64,000 nucleotides of DNA from Enoplosus armatus. Taxonomy: Eukaryota; Chordata; Actinopteri; Centrarchiformes; Enoplosidae. Each line of letters opens with the position of its first letter. Positions within the stretch are counted from its first letter, which is position 1. A program made the translations under genes and the position numbers. Shown here in pieces: positions 1-14,045 of the stretch. The stretch is taken from assembly GCF_043641665.1 (NCBI RefSeq), contig NC_092184.1, positions 22,457,108 through 22,521,107 of the forward strand, read 5' to 3'. Under the pieces are notes generated by a model. It did no database searches and was not told where the DNA came from. It saw only the letters and a program-made list of their open reading frames with translations.

Positions 1-3000
1 ATGCTACAGAGGGAGAGTAAGTGCAAAGCTAGGAGGTAACTATAAAAATAATGAGGACATTTAGCAAGAGAATGATATGTTTTAAGGACAATGATTTGAT
101 TTAAGATCAGGCACAACATAGTGTACATATAGATTAATGTGCCTCCAACTAACCTAAATGTCATCTGTCTTTTGTTGCAGTGGGTATGCAAGCATGACTG
201 CTTCTGTTTAAGCATTTGAGGAGACGTTCCTTGTGGTTATTTTATTGTATTTTACTTTGTCTGTTGTTTATGGAACGTGGACAATGGGCGTTATTGCAGC
301 AGTAGGCTCCTGGATTCTAGGAGTGATTTGTTTCAATGGGAGCGTCCATTTGCGACTGTCAGCCTCATTTGAACCTGTATTAAATGATTTTTTTTTGTTC
401 ACTTGGGTGCAGCAGCAGGGGTTAAATTGGGATTTATGCAGAAGGGAATGTCCCTGTCTAATGAGGACGGGGGGTTGGGTATGAGTTGGGTGCTTTCCAC
501 AGACCACACTGTTCAAAGGGACTATTTCTTCCGTAGAAAAATAGTTCCAATGGAAACTGTAGATTTTTTATTATTTGGATTGTCCAGAGTAACAATGGCA
601 CAGTTTCTGGAAAGAGATGCTTTTTTCACAAACTAAATTCCATTCATCTCCATTGTTTTGGAGACAGAAATCTTAAATTGAATCTAACTGTCTAAATGGC
701 CAGATTATTGAGATCATTTCATTTTTGTTTGATCTATTTATTGGTAATTTGTGTGAAGCAACCCGTAAATGGATTTGAGTGGAAAAAAGTTATGTGAAGT
801 CCTAAAAGACAATAATACAACACCCCAAATATATAGGCCTACCCAAATACACTGCCAATGGCAAACGATTTCTTTTTATTTTGTGTTGATTTATACAAAA
901 CACTGAAATTCCCGCCCATGTGTAAAAATAGACATATCTTTGCACTGAGGCAACTACAGTATCTGCAATAACTTATAGGCTTAGCACAATAAATTGTGTT
1001 TTCATTGTTGGTTCTACTCTGTGTTGCTTTATTTTTATTTACTCAAGGGATTAGATAAGTCCCCATGCTTTCAGTAATTCCACTACTGCAAATATGATTT
1101 CATTTAAGCAGCAAAACTGAAACTCCCTCTAATAATCCACTTGACAGAGGAAACGATATTTGGACTTTTGCTGAAAATAAAAATGCAACAATTAATGAAG
1201 TTACTGCTGCGGCGCCACACTGGTGAATTGCGCGCAGCCCTTTCCTCAGTTTGGAGAAACACGTATGGATCCAGCTACTCTGTGATGGCCTCAACTTTTT
1301 AATAAAGTCAAAGATAGTAACCTGCATTCTACATTTGTTTGGTCAGCGTGAAACAGTGTTTGAAAGCCATAAATGTGAGAGTTGGCAATGATGTGATACT
1401 GAAGAAGACGGAGCTGAACTTCGATAGGTTGCAATGTCAGGAGGCGGAGCTCAGCTCCGGTGCTCTCTCGCCCAGTTTAACCCCTGGGGAGCAGGAACAA
1501 GCTGTGAACACACTGACATACTGTATTATCACCATTAAAGTTGATATATGGTCAACCTATTAGCAAACAGTCGCTTATTTACACATGGAGCAGCAGACAT
1601 GTGACATTCACTGTGTTTGTCTGCTGTTTGGTGCTGGACAGGTAGTGTACAGTGGGTTTCTGGAGGTTTTTTGCTGAAAACAGCCGCGTGCTGCGCTGAT
1701 GAAAGCAGTACGAGTGGATCTAACCAGTAAAGTTGCTCTGAACTGAGGGGGGCTGGGTTCGTCACTACAGGTGACCCCTTTCACATAAACATAGTCATTT
1801 GATCCATTGTTAATATAGATAGATATTGATTGCAGTAGTGCAGCCACTTTCAAAACTCATCATTATTTCTTGAATTAGGTTCCATCTGCTAACAACTCTG
1901 CATTTATCCTCCTGCCTTAGTTTCTTACTTCCCAACTTTCTTTGAAATGTATACATCTTTCCATTTATTCCCATGAACGCCTCTCAGAGTCCGAGGGAAA
2001 CTGCCAGTGAACTAACACATGAGCAAACATGTGTAAACACAGAGGCAGATACTTGAGCCGAGAACAAAGACACCTAGATTAACACAAACAGTGATGTCAG
2101 ACAGAGAGAAGGGCCAAGAGAGAGATTTACCGAGAGGTTTGTGATACGTGCCCATCAATGGGTTTTTACTTGTGTTGAGAGAGGGATGGGGGTGGCGGGG
2201 GGCTACAGCTGGGGTGGCTTGGTCTCCATGGAAACTGACATTCCCTTGAAGGTGCTTGGCAGCCACTGCCAATTGTTGAGCTTGGGTAATGGTTTGAAAT
2301 TCTTCGTAAAGTGCCTCAGAGGTTGAGATTAAATTCAACCTGCTCGGGGTAGACTCACGCAGTGACTAATCACACCGTTTTAGAGAGAAGGAAAGAAAGA
2401 GCTTAATGGCATTCAGACAGGGAAATAGGCCCTATATAGCCTGTTGCTCACATGTCAAATGTTTATTCTGCTCTTTTGTTCTTGGCTGCCAGTCTATAAC
2501 ATATCGCTTTTCATTCATTAAATGTCATTCAATCATTTGTGTCATTTCTATTCAGAGACAGGGACATTCGCTTTGTGTGAGATATATTAACGGTTAAAAT
2601 AACAGCAAGTGAGGCACTTGTTTCTCTCTGTTTCTGCACCCCTCCCCTCTTTCCCATGAGCCTTTGCTCCACCTGGTAGACCTATCTGAATGAGAGTGGT
2701 CAGGCACCACTGCTTAACAACTGATGAAATCATTGCTCCTCTTCGTCTCCAAGTGCAGAACACTTTAGCCGTATGTGGCAGGTAGTGTGAAGGCCTGCCT
2801 GAACGTCAGCGGCTGAAAAGGATCAGCCAGGCGAAGCGTCAGCCTCACACGTCTGCCCGCATCGGCCAGCTCATGCAGAAAATATGGACGATCATTGCTG
2901 TGTGCATCATTGAGAACCTTTAGTTGGCTTGGAATCTAATGTGTAAACGTGGGTTTACCTAAACAAGCACAAGACATTTTTCTAGTGAGTTTGGCCTGCA

Positions 3001-5944
3001 GTTGTTGAATTTGATCTTGTCACATATGAAGGGGGTGTAATAGGATTCTCCATTGAGCAAGTGCATGACTATATGTTTCCAAGATTATAAGCGCTCAGCT
3101 CTCTACAAAATGTTATTTGCACTGGTGACATGAAACAGCAACACTGAGGCATTACTTGTGTCAAATAGGTACCATAAGGACAAAAACACATGGGCGTTTA
3201 TGACAGGGCTAAATGAGATTTGATCCAGGGACTGAATACATTTTCAGTCAGTAGCAGATTGTAAGGCTTATTTGTATGCCACAGCAGCTCTTGTTGTTTC
3301 CAGGGCTCCTGTAGCCTGGGTGGTCAGTCTCGGTTCAGCGAATCAAAGGTTTTCACCAGAGGACAGATCGTGATTGCCAGTGTCTCCTCTTTTCACAATT
3401 CTGTGAATGGAACTACAGTGCACGACAATGAAGCAGTGTCTTGCATGAAAAGAAAATAGACTGATTGTTTGAAATTGAAAAGTATATTAAAAAGAGGTTG
3501 ATTTACTGGTCTTACAAGTCAGACGATCTGACTAAAGTAAATCTGGAGTCTTGAGAAGGTGCTGTTATTTAGGAAAGTAAAGAGATAGAAAGACACAGCT
3601 GAAAGTATGTTTTTCCCAGGAGAAGCCATGTCAAGTGGTTCCATCCAGGCAAAAAGCTTTTAACACTCATGATAACATTCAAAGCACTTTCAGTGAAGGT
3701 AAAGAATCTCAAACACTCACTGTAGCTTGAATGCTGAATGTGAAATGTCACTGATCAATCCGCAGCCAGCGCCGGACCATCCCACTGAGCAGATCCTGTT
3801 ATCAGACAGCAGATGTAGCAGGCATCTGTTAGCACATGTACAAACCAAATAGACAACGGGTCTGTCATCCAGCAGACATGAGCTGTTCTGTTCGAGTGCA
3901 TCAGCTTCATACTGGAAACCAGTAATTGAGGGCAGAGTGGTTCAGGGAATTGGGGAGAAAATGTTGTTTTGGAGAATTTACTACTGGCAGCGTTGGTGGG
4001 CACAGTTTGGCAGTGGGAGGTGTATAAAACATTAATTCAAATTCCCATTGAATTCATTATTTATTATATATCAAAATGATGCACATATCTACATAGTATT
4101 TGTGTTATGTCCTACGTGGCCCCTGAGCATTACCAAACCTCTGAAACAATAAATCATATTTTGCATTGTAACAATGTCTCTAGTGTGCCCTCGCAGTAAC
4201 CGCTGCAATAGACTGTATTCTTTAATACTGCACCAGTGAGATGTAAGAAGCATTGTGCGCTGCTACCACGCTGGTGCATTCTGCTACGAGCAGAAGTCAA
4301 ATAGGTTGATTGCTGCCAATTGTAATGACGACAGCAGTAAAGATGATATTGGCTGCCTGTCAGATGCTAGTCAATGGAGGCACATCCAGCTGCCATCTGA
4401 TGTTATTTAGCCTGGCAGAGAGAGAAGATGAAGTTAGCTCGGGTGCACGTGCTATTGGAAAGCAGCTGATGGTGAAGGAAAGATGTCCAACCTTTTTGTA
4501 CAAATGCTCACAAGACGAGGTGATGATGTAAAAATGTGGTGCCGGTTTGCAATCCGAATACTGGTGTATCTGAGTGTGTGTGCAGACATGTTTTTGTGTG
4601 TCTGTCTCTGTTACAGAAGTGCATACAATATGCGTGTGCACACGTGACTTGTATTTAGCACATGTGGATGTTGACTTTTTTTGGTGGATATGCAGCCATG
4701 CACAATAATTACTTTATGCTCAGTGCCAGGGAAGGATTTAATTAACTGTCCCCTGTCAGGGTAGATAATTAGTCAATAACACACACAAACACACACACAC
4801 TCTCTTTCTCTTTCATACACATCAAATAAGTCAATATGTTTGCCATCCTAACACTAATGCTGAGACTAGAATGTACTAACAATTACTTGCTGTTGCAGGA
4901 ACATAAAGTACAAGTCTTGAGTGACACGGCTCAATAGGCAATTACAGAGGAGTATTGAGAAAAGCTGCAGACAAGAACTGAGCATGGTGTGGGTTCTGTC
5001 TGCCTACAGAGAGAAGCTAATGTTGTTGATTTTTGTTTAAATTGCTTCATCAGTGTGGTAGCGCACTGTATGATCTGCTCAGCCTTGCTTATGTTCACTC
5101 GGCGCACAACAGTAATTATGTTTTCTCCTTTTTTTTTTCTTTTTGCAGGTTCAAGGTTTGATCTACACACAGGAAAAGGTAAAAAAAAAAAGAAAGAAAA
5201 AGTCTCCACCTTGTTTGTTCTTCCTCCACTCTCTTCTTCTCTGCATGCAGAGAGAGACGGGATGATTAGGCTGCATTTGACTGTATGTGCAGTTGTGTGT
5301 GTTCAGGTTGTGTGTGGACGGATGTAGAGGCTTTATTGGGGAGATATATGTGGACCAGTTTTCACTGCACACTCACACATGCACACATAGATTGTTAGTG
5401 CAGCCTGTTATCCTAATCATAGTGAACATAAAATGTGGATTAGGGGTGTCTTATGGTATCAGTTATAATCACATGGAAGCCCATACTGAAATATGCTAGC
5501 ACACATGCACCTGCTGTAAAAAAAAGAATGCAACTTGTCTCCCATATTATCTGAGAGACGGTAATGCTTGCTCAGCTACACTTTTAATTGATATAACTTA
5601 AAAGCTATGCATGTACTGTATGTTTAGCTTATGACTCGACAGGTTGTCTCTCCCAACTTATTTACTGACTGATTATTTTATGAATAATAGAACACCAGCA
5701 TTTTATCTATCTATGTCTTTTTTTCCCCATTTTTTTTCTTCATTTTTTTACTGTGTTGTTTAGGATAACAGTTATAGCCGTCTAGGCAGCATTTGATCAT
5801 TGTGGCGATGATGGACCCACAGCTCTTTTTGGTCTATTTCTGGCAGATGGAGTCTGTAACGGTTTATGTCTGTGGCCTTCCCTCTGTAGATCCCAGAGTA
5901 TTTTAGTCCAGAATAATCCCCACCATCTGCTGTCTCCTCTACTA

Positions 5945-6350
5945 CGTTTTAGTGCTCAGTATCTCTCCCTCTATCTGTCACTCTAGTTTATTTCCTGTTA
6001 CATTTCCTCTTCTTGTTTTCTCTGTATTTTACTGTGATCCCTCCCAGCTGCATTTTGTAATTGTGATTCCTCTCTTCCTCTCCCATTCAGCCTCTCAATT
6101 CAATCTCAATCACGTTCCTTCTTCTTCCTCCACTCAATCCCAATCTGACTGCTCCTCCTTTCTCTTGGGTCTTAATTTCCTTCCTCTATCCTCCCGTCCA
6201 CCTTTCCATGATCTCTTCCTCCTGACCTCCTCGAGTTTCCTTTTAAATACTTGCTTTTCATCTGTCTTAAATCTCTGGATGTCTCTACACGCTCTTCTCC
6301 TCTCTTTATCCCTCTCTCTGTCCACACATATACACGCCCACGCCAACTAC
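5945..6350. repeat. long CT-rich (polypyrimidine) tract
   Basis: About 400 bases dominated by C and T on the plus strand (repeated tcctcct, ctctctc, cttcttc units). The bias keeps one frame open for 140 codons rich in Ser, Leu, Phe and Pro. The tract is low-complexity DNA, not a gene. Confidence 0.75.
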
Positions 6351-6565
6351 TCTCCACAGGCTGTCAAATCCTAATCTGGGTTTCATGAACACAGACTATA
6401 TCCTCTGGTTTCCAATGTGAAAGTCCTAAAAATCCACTCCATCAGGAACGTATTGAGTCACATTTTATGTGTGCATTATCCAGCTACTCCTGAGGATTGG
6501 GTTGAACCAGCTATTTGTAAATCTGTCGCTGAGTTTGTGTGCAAAGTCCTTACATTTTTAATAAC

Positions 6566-6880
6566 TACAAGCTAGTGATTAACTAAATTGGGCTGCCCCA
6601 TTCAAACTAACAGTAAGGATTGTATTGGCTGGTAATGTGTAAATCCATTGCTAGGAAACATCTGTAGCACTGTCCAATCAAAAGCAATCTACTATGTAAA
6701 CAGGAAGTCAATGCAGCATCATGAGCTATGACATAACCAGCCAAATGATGCATTAAACTTGTGTTACATAAGCGACCATATTGTATTTATTGCAAATATG
6801 TAAATATTAAGTAGCAAATATCTATGTAAGAACTACTTAGTGAGGTGCAACCCGTTTTAATTTAGTGACTTGTAAATCTA
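6566..6880. mobile_element. possible degenerate MITE with imperfect inverted ends
   Basis: The left edge (tacaagctagtgattaacta, then attgggctgcccc) resembles the reverse complement of the right edge (ggtgcaacccgttttaattt followed by agtgacttgta). Similarity by eye is roughly two thirds, with a small gap. The interior is AT-rich and non-coding. No clear target-site duplication could be seen, so it may be chance or a very old copy. Confidence 0.3.
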
Positions 6881-9535
6881 CACTTAGTAAACTCTTATGT
6901 GATAGCTTGGCTTTGAACTCACCAACAGCTCGTGCAACCGGCTCCAGGATGGCCAGAAACAACATTTGCGTTGGCCACGCTGCTGTCAAATGTAGAACAT
7001 CTTAAACTGTTACAGGCTGCCAGCTCATTCACACTGCTTCGCAATACCTTGGAAAGGATTTAGCAGTTTATAACACAGAGGAGCGATTGAACAGGGACAC
7101 TGTTCCTCATATTGCTGAAGTGTCTTTGAGCACTACAGCAAAGCAAACCGCCTGAGAAATCAAACAGACGATTTCACAACAAGGATTAAACGTTGATCAC
7201 ATTATTTTATTCTGGAATTCACTTTTTGATCCAAACATCATACAGTTATTTTGAGAATGAATCTGTTTTTAAGTAAAATATTTAAAAAAATATATATCAG
7301 CTTGAAAGAACAGCAGCAGTTTAGAGGTTAGACAAGGGGGCTTGTGACTGAAATGACAACTGGGTAGCGTGATGAGGATGGAGCGTGATGGATAATTATA
7401 CATATTTCACAGACAACTAATGAACTCTCCTAAATCTTTTTTTCATATGACATACGGGTCCCAAAACATGCCCTGCCAGGACTCAGTGATGACATTAACG
7501 GGAAGTTAAGTGACAATTGCCCAATTTTCTTGAGCCAACTAGTCTAATACTCCCACATTCCAGGATGTGGGCTGAAATCACACCACGCCGCAGGGTGACC
7601 TCATGACACAAAGAGGAACAGAGGAGGAACTGACTTTTCCGTGCTGAATTAAATGTATATTAATTAACATGCTATGTTTAACTAACCGTCTGAAAAGTAC
7701 TGAAGCTGCATTGTAATATGCTGATGTTTGAAGCGGGGACAATAAACCCTGAACTAACAAGAACTGGTTACACGTATCCGCCAGTCCATAAAAGATAAAG
7801 ATGGGATGTCTGGTTTTGTTTAACAGCTAACCAAACAGGAAATGTGAATATACATTTACATTTACATAACAAATCAACTTGAAAATGTAAGTTGGAATGC
7901 CAAATCTCACACCCCCTCAGAGTGCATTGGCATGTATTGGGCCTTATTTCACTCATTAATTTGCTGTGCATATACATACACATATGCATATATATAGACA
8001 CGTATAGGTACATATGTTTGTGTATCAGCTAGTGTAAAAAAAATAGCCATTTATGCCATTTAAACCTGGGTTAACACTCTCTATGACTGTTTTATAGAAG
8101 GTGTTGGGTATCGAATGGGGGAGAATGCCACGCTATTAAATAGAAAAGCATTACACATGTGATGAACTTAATTACCTAAATTAGACAGCAAATTAGACCT
8201 AATTCTTTAGAAAAGAAAAGAATTAAGACAGAAGAGATCTAGGGTGGGTGGAGTGTTTCGCGCCGTTGACATTGGACCTCCCTGCCCCTTTTAAAGAAGA
8301 CTACAAAACAAGAAGATGCCCAAAGTTCACCCTTTTTATTGCTCACATTTTTCCCTGATACTCCTTATTCTCTTGACCTCTTATCTGCCTCGGATATCAG
8401 CTTTTGGCCCTGCCTTTCATGCCCGACCATTTGCCCATGCAGGCGGGCCCAGAACGTGCTGAAAGCCGGCAACAAAAGTTGTGAGAGGAAAAGCTGATTC
8501 AAGCTGAATCGCCATGTGGGACAGAGAGCATCCGAGAATGCCAGAGAGCTGGACCACATGAGAAACTACACTCCACCACTTAGTGGTTTCCTGTGTTTAC
8601 ACAAGTTAATACAGTTTACCAATATAATCATTTCATTCATTCATGGTTGCATTTATCTATTCATTTGGATGTTTAGTTATGTTTGTGTTTGTGTGTAGGA
8701 AGTATTACGGTCACTGTTCATGAGTCAAGAACTCTGTAGCAACCTTAAGACTGAGACTAAATTAATTAATTAGCTATCAATTTCCCTTTTTCAAGGGTGG
8801 TGCCCCGAGGGGAATTTAATGCGCGTTAAATTCTGTTATTTACTATATTCATTGATTATTTCTCATAGTCGAAGTTGAGTGTCTTCCCTTATTTATGTAC
8901 CAATTTGCATTTAGACCTATGCTGCATATTTTTGGTGCTGCCTTAATTAAGTGGTATTAACACTACAACTGTAAAAAAAAAAAAAAAATCTCTTTTTGTG
9001 AGGAAAATCTCATTTGAAATATGGAAGGCTCTCATCTTCCTCTGCAAGTACCACTAAGGTGCCCAGGGAAACGGCACTTGACTCTCAGCTGCTCCGCTGC
9101 AGTTATTCTCTGGCAAATGGTACATGACTACTGCAGATATCCACAAGTGGGTACAACTGCATCCCTTCTCCTCCTCTCTCATGCTCTAAGTGAGGCTGAG
9201 CTCTTTGTCAAATTAATACGACTAAGAACATGATGACAACACCTCAGTTAGCGCAGAGACACATGCGTTTATGACACTGATGATCTCCAGAGAGAAATTC
9301 AGTGTGCTATAGTGTGCAGGGCATAGTACGAGGTTTATTTGCCTTGATATATTCAGATGTACTGTGTGTGTCCCTGAGGGGCTCGCAACAACAGCAATGA
9401 CAATATTAGCAGCAGAAATACAGGCAGGTATGACATCAGCACCTCAGTGACATGGTTGTGAGCCATGTACAGCACATCTCCGTACCAGCACACAGCTGGA
9501 TTAACAATGACTGAATGGATTAGTGAGTTTGTAAG

Positions 9536-9538
<3 letters not shown>

Positions 9539-9573
<35 letters not shown>
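9539..9573. repeat. (GT)n microsatellite
   Basis: Uninterrupted alternating g/t run of about 35 bases. It generates the spurious Cys-Val repeats in overlapping open frames. Confidence 0.95.
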
Positions 9574-9577
<4 letters not shown>

Positions 9578-12554
9578 CGAGAGAGTCTGACAGAGACAGA
9601 ATGATAAAACACAGTGGTGACTCCTGTGTCAAGTGGGTATTTGATAAAGCCGGATACCTTAAACAGATACCGATAATACCCCGAGATCATCATATTTTGG
9701 CTCGACTGCTAATGACATCAGAAAACCATGCACTCCACGTGCTCACACACACACACGCATACACCCACAGAACTGAGCAGATCATATCCTCGTCATCTGA
9801 CCCAAATCCATTAGCACTAGGAGTCACAACCTCATCCATCCACTCCGCTCCCTCAATTTTCTCCTCTTCCGCTTCCTCCTCTCTCATTCTTTCCCAGACA
9901 TCAGGTCCCCTATGTGGGACATATCCTCTGTGAGCTCGTCTGAAATGACCCGAACAGAGACAGTCGAACAGTGAGATTAAGCATGTGGGTGCCCACAGCC
10001 CCGTGGGTACGTATGGTGCAGCTTTTTAAGTGGCACCTAACAAGCCCACCTCTCTTTATGCCACTCAGAAGAAGAAATGTAACAGTTCTCACCATTTTAC
10101 AGTCCATTTATATAAAAGCAATGAAAGATAACTTCAGCCACAGCTAAAGTGAACACAGACATCATCTTGTATTAAAATGTGTGTTTTTGGTTTAATTTAA
10201 TGGTAATGATGCTCCTTAGTATTTTATTTGTCTTGCCTTTGTGTGTGTGTGTGACTGTAGTATGATTGCCAGCTGGGCCATTAATGCTAAAACTGCATGC
10301 CTCTCTGCTACTGTAAATTGCTTTGGATTACTGCTTATAGCTACTTTTGCCATTTCCCTGAGTCTAATGTTAAAATCTGTCATGATGTCATTCTTCTGTA
10401 GCTCTTTCATCCTCACTTCTGCAATGTGTTTCTTGGATTACTGCATTTGAACACTGCGTAGTGCGCTAAGAATGTCAGTAATGAATATAAGGCATGCAAT
10501 CTGCTTGACTATTCAAAATGCTCCTAATTGAAATGCTGAAAAGACAGCTCTGGCTAATCAGCTTAGAGATGTAGCCCACAGTTGACAGATAATAAAGAGG
10601 ATCCTAGTGCTGAAGAGTCTATTACCACCCATGTAATGAGAGTTCACATAATATGATCCGAGGACAATGGAGGGATAGGGAAGTTAGGAGAGTAGAGGGT
10701 GGCAGGCACGGAGGAGTAAAGGGTTGCGGGAGGTGGGAGAGATGGCTCCCATTGTTCAGAAAGAGCGTTAAAAAAAGAGAAACATCACATCAAAGAGGCT
10801 GAACATGAAAAATGAGTTTTAAGCAGATATTTAAAGGATGCGACTAAAGTAAGGAGGTGAGCTGATGCAAGATACAAGACTTGAGTGTGGGTGCATGAGT
10901 AAAAATGTTCGCGAATGCATAGCATGCTGGAGCCATGGAAGTACGGCAAGTACATACTTAAAAGTAATTGTAAAATCTACTGGAATTTGGGGCAAAGACA
11001 CTGTACTGGCGCAACAAGTCCTTATACCAGATAAAATAGGCTGTTCTTCAGTTCTGTCCAAAATGACATGACATATTACTGGTTTTCTGATGTACCAGCT
11101 CTGTGGTTAAAGTGTAGTTACGTTTAGGCAACATGTCCTCTGTAAAAGGTTTTGAATCAGGATAACAACTACACTACTTTAGTGCTATGTAAGAGAGGAC
11201 AGTCATTCGCACAACTAGAAGAACTATTTCAGTCTCCACCCATTCCGCAGTCTGCGTGTTACTGTTTTGCCTGAGATGACTGTGATTGGTTTAAAGAAAT
11301 ACAAACAAGCCAGAGCGTTTTTTTCCCCTATCCCAGAATGATAATGGGTTGAGCCAGACCTCTATGCGAGACTAGGAAAACGTGAACACATGTCATTTTC
11401 AGCCATTGCTGTCGTTGTTTCCTGGTGAGGACGAAGATTTAAGTCAACAATGAACTCCTAAATGTTTGCTTCGAAGGTGTAAGAATATCTTGTGGCTGTT
11501 TTTGATGTAGTGTATTCTGTTACACAGTTTAGTGAAAGATGTCTCAGAATCATTTCTGAAAGGCTTGAGAATACAGCAGAAGATGACAGCCCCAGTTTGT
11601 CCTCCCATGTCCATGTACATGTCCGTTACTAAAATAGATTAATGACACTGGTGCCTTTCCATACCTAGATACATAAAATGACACAGTACCGTATGCTGGT
11701 TTTGGAGGAAGGCTGTTTTGGTTATCATGACGTACATATGTTCCCATATTGTCCCACCTATTGATAGAAGAAAGAATCTCACAAGTACAAGCTCCTGTAA
11801 AAGTAACAGTTTCTAAATGCTGACTACTTTGTTTCCAGCAGTGAACACCTCAGATAGGCTGCTCTGTGGAGTAGAATAATGCACCTTGTCTCTGACATGA
11901 TGTATTTTGGGAAATCCTGCTGCAGTGAGTACATCACAGTGCATCAACGAGCGCCGGTGGCTCCAGTGGAAGGCTGAAATGCCACCGGACGACTCTCCCC
12001 GGACTGTCTGTCACTCATCTCTCTCTCACTTTCACTCCCTCTCATACTCTTTCTGACCCTCCAACCTCTTCGCATTTCCACACACACACACACACACAAG
12101 GTTTCTAAAACCTCTGTTTATGAGACAGACAGAGGTCAGGGCTGTGCAGTATGAGTGGAATGACACAGGACACACTAGCACCTTTCCATGCAGCTCACTT
12201 CTGTACTAAAAGAGGGCTACCACAGTGTGACATGAAATCTAACCTCAGAGTTACCCTCTCTCTTCTTACCTCATTGAGAAGTTAATTTGGCAAATATATA
12301 GAATGTATTTTATAATATCCTAATCCTATTAAAGTTGAAAGGTGAAACTAACACCACTCGGAATTAGCGCGTGCCATTTAGTCACTGAAGGGTCTCAGTG
12401 TGATCAGATGTCCAATTTAAATTAACCTGTCCTTGCCGTGTCCTCATAGTTGGCACTACACAGGAGAGCTCCTAATGACATGATGTACACTCGGTTAGTA
12501 TCCCAGATATCTTATCTGTCTTAACACAATTTGCCTTCCAGCACTTTCAAAATT
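9574..12554. other. non-coding stretch
   Basis: No exon or RNA gene recognised. It includes a short CA repeat at 12078-12098 and a probable dispersed repeat fragment at about 11225-11460. The rest appears to be single-copy AT-rich intronic or intergenic DNA. Confidence 0.6.
11225..11460. mobile_element. probable dispersed teleost repeat fragment
   Basis: The order of motifs resembles a short interspersed repeat that I recall as frequent in percomorph fish. The motifs are tctccacccattccgcagtc, then tgattggtttaaagaaatac, then atcccagaatga, then gagccagacc, then gcgagactagg. The assignment rests on memory. No terminal repeats or target duplication were found to fix the ends, so the boundaries are approximate. 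Confidence 0.4.
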
Positions 12555-12922
12555 TCACTAATTAACTTGTTATACCTAATTTGAGAAAAAACAACAAGTT
12601 GTGGTTTTAAGGGGGGGGGGGGGGGTTATGCGCTGGACTCTTTCTTGGCCAGGAGCAGTGACCACAACTTTTTGTCTTCACACTTTGTTTTTGTTTTTTT
12701 TATGTGGATTAAACAAAGAATATATAACAGGTTACTTAGCGAGTTTTAGGGGTGCTAGGTGGCTAGCTGCTTCAAGTCTTTATGCTAAACCTAACTGGCT
12801 GCTGGCTGTAGCTTCATATTTATCCTTTAGACATGACAGTGGTATAGATCTTGTCGCCTAACTCTCAGCAAGTTAGCAAATAAACATATTTCCCAAGATG
12901 TAATGTCGAATTACCTCTTTAA
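12555..12922. mobile_element. foldback MITE-like repeat, copy A (left-truncated)
   Basis: This copy contains the central motif gttatgcgctggactctttc and a second half carrying ggattaaacaaagaatatat, then gctggctgtagcttcatatt, then agacatgacagtgg, then atttcccaagatgtaatgtc. It ends at ctcTTTAA, next to a TTAA at 12919-12922. The left terminal arm present in copy B is missing. Related copies lie at 22048-22702, 49811-50221 and about 58551-58640. A G15 run at 12611-12625 sits inside it. Confidence 0.75.
12611..12625 (+). repeat. G homopolymer inside MITE copy A
   Basis: Fifteen consecutive g within the repeat. In my memory of the family this position is a shorter G run, so this looks like an expansion or a length error. 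Confidence 0.85.
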
Positions 12923-13721
12923 ACACATGACAGAATCTAACACTGAGTTAAAGAAAGTGGATGCACGCTTCAATATGCAATTGGTTATCCCGATTTGGGT
13001 TTGATATATTTGGAAATGTTCTATTTTATCTATTCTATTCTCTCAAGATGTGCCAAGAATATAATACATGTTAGCTCTCTCTGCACTGCCCTCCAGCCAG
13101 GGATGGGACTACTTTCTCTCAACATGTGTAAGGTGGGCAGATGCCAGCCACAGGAACGGAAGGAAAAGGGCACAGCTACAGTCCCACTGCTCATTACCGT
13201 CAACAACACTATCATTAATCATCACACCTTCAAGTATCTGAGACCTGCAGGATATAAACCATGAATTGGGTTCGAAGGGTAGCGGCAATTTGGTTTGGAC
13301 TTGCCATTATATAGGCCATGACAAAGTGACAACAGCCATGTGTTTGTTTTTAACAAGGTCAGTGACTGTGGTGCTGTCTCACTGTCTGAACCTCTGTTCT
13401 GTATGTATGCAATTGTTCCAATTACGTATAGATATTTTTGTACAAGATATCCATTTACACAGGGTTCCCACGCAGTAAAAAAAAGCCATCAGCTTTTCAA
13501 CACAAAGCAGTTAAAATGAGATTTGGATCATTTTGGTCTGATGTGGATGTTTTTGTAAGGTTCACGTCGTGTATCGCTTCCAACCTGAGGTGTGGGTGAA
13601 GTGAGGGAAAATTCGAGGGTATGGGTGAGGTCAGGCCCTGAGGCTCAGGCAGTGGTTAGTGTCATGCGGCTAATTTAGAAAGTGTTGTGTCAGAGTAATA
13701 GGAGCTGAGAGGAAACTCCTG

Positions 13722-13723
<2 letters not shown>

Positions 13724-13760
<37 letters not shown>
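13724..13760. repeat. (CA)n microsatellite
   Basis: Uninterrupted a/c alternation of about 37 bases. Confidence 0.95.
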
Positions 13761-13763
<3 letters not shown>

Positions 13764-13859
13764 TGCCTGCCTATCTGGCTGACTAACTACTGACACTACA
13801 CACTTGACCCATTTGCCTCAATGGAACAATTATTCATTGTAAGGGAATGAAAGCAAAGA

Positions 13860-14045
13860 TGTGTGTGGAAGGAGAGGAGAGTGAGAGTGCTTCATATGGA
13901 CACACAACAGATGGGGAGGAAATATGGTGAGCTCCGAGAGGTGGGGCAGAAAGAAGGGAGTTAAAAGTTTGTCTGTGATTGACAGAGAGAGGAAGGCAAG
14001 GAGTGAAAGAGAGGGGAGAGGGAGGAGGGAGGGAGGAGGAGGAGC
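13860..14045. repeat. purine-rich tract
   Basis: GA-rich sequence, most extreme at 13980-14045 (gagagagg, gggagagggaggaggga units). The opposite strand stays open for 111 codons purely because of this bias. Confidence 0.65.

Larger units (their letters stand above)
1..9537. other. non-coding stretch, probably igsf11 intron 1 or upstream flank
   Basis: No recognisable protein-coding exon on either strand; all open frames are short and without family features. A few CpG-bearing bases occur near 1200-1500 (gcggcgcc, gcgcgc) but there is no convincing promoter. The segment contains a short CA repeat near 4778-4800, a possible tiny exon-like stretch at 5149-5178 (see findings), a CT-rich tract at 5945-6350, and a possible degenerate MITE at about 6566-6880. 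An A-rich run lies at 8973-8988. Confidence 0.6.

Noticed and set aside
5952..6374. 140-codon plus-strand frame rich in Ser, Leu, Phe and Pro
   Set aside because: Product of a CT-rich tract; composition alone explains the lack of stops.
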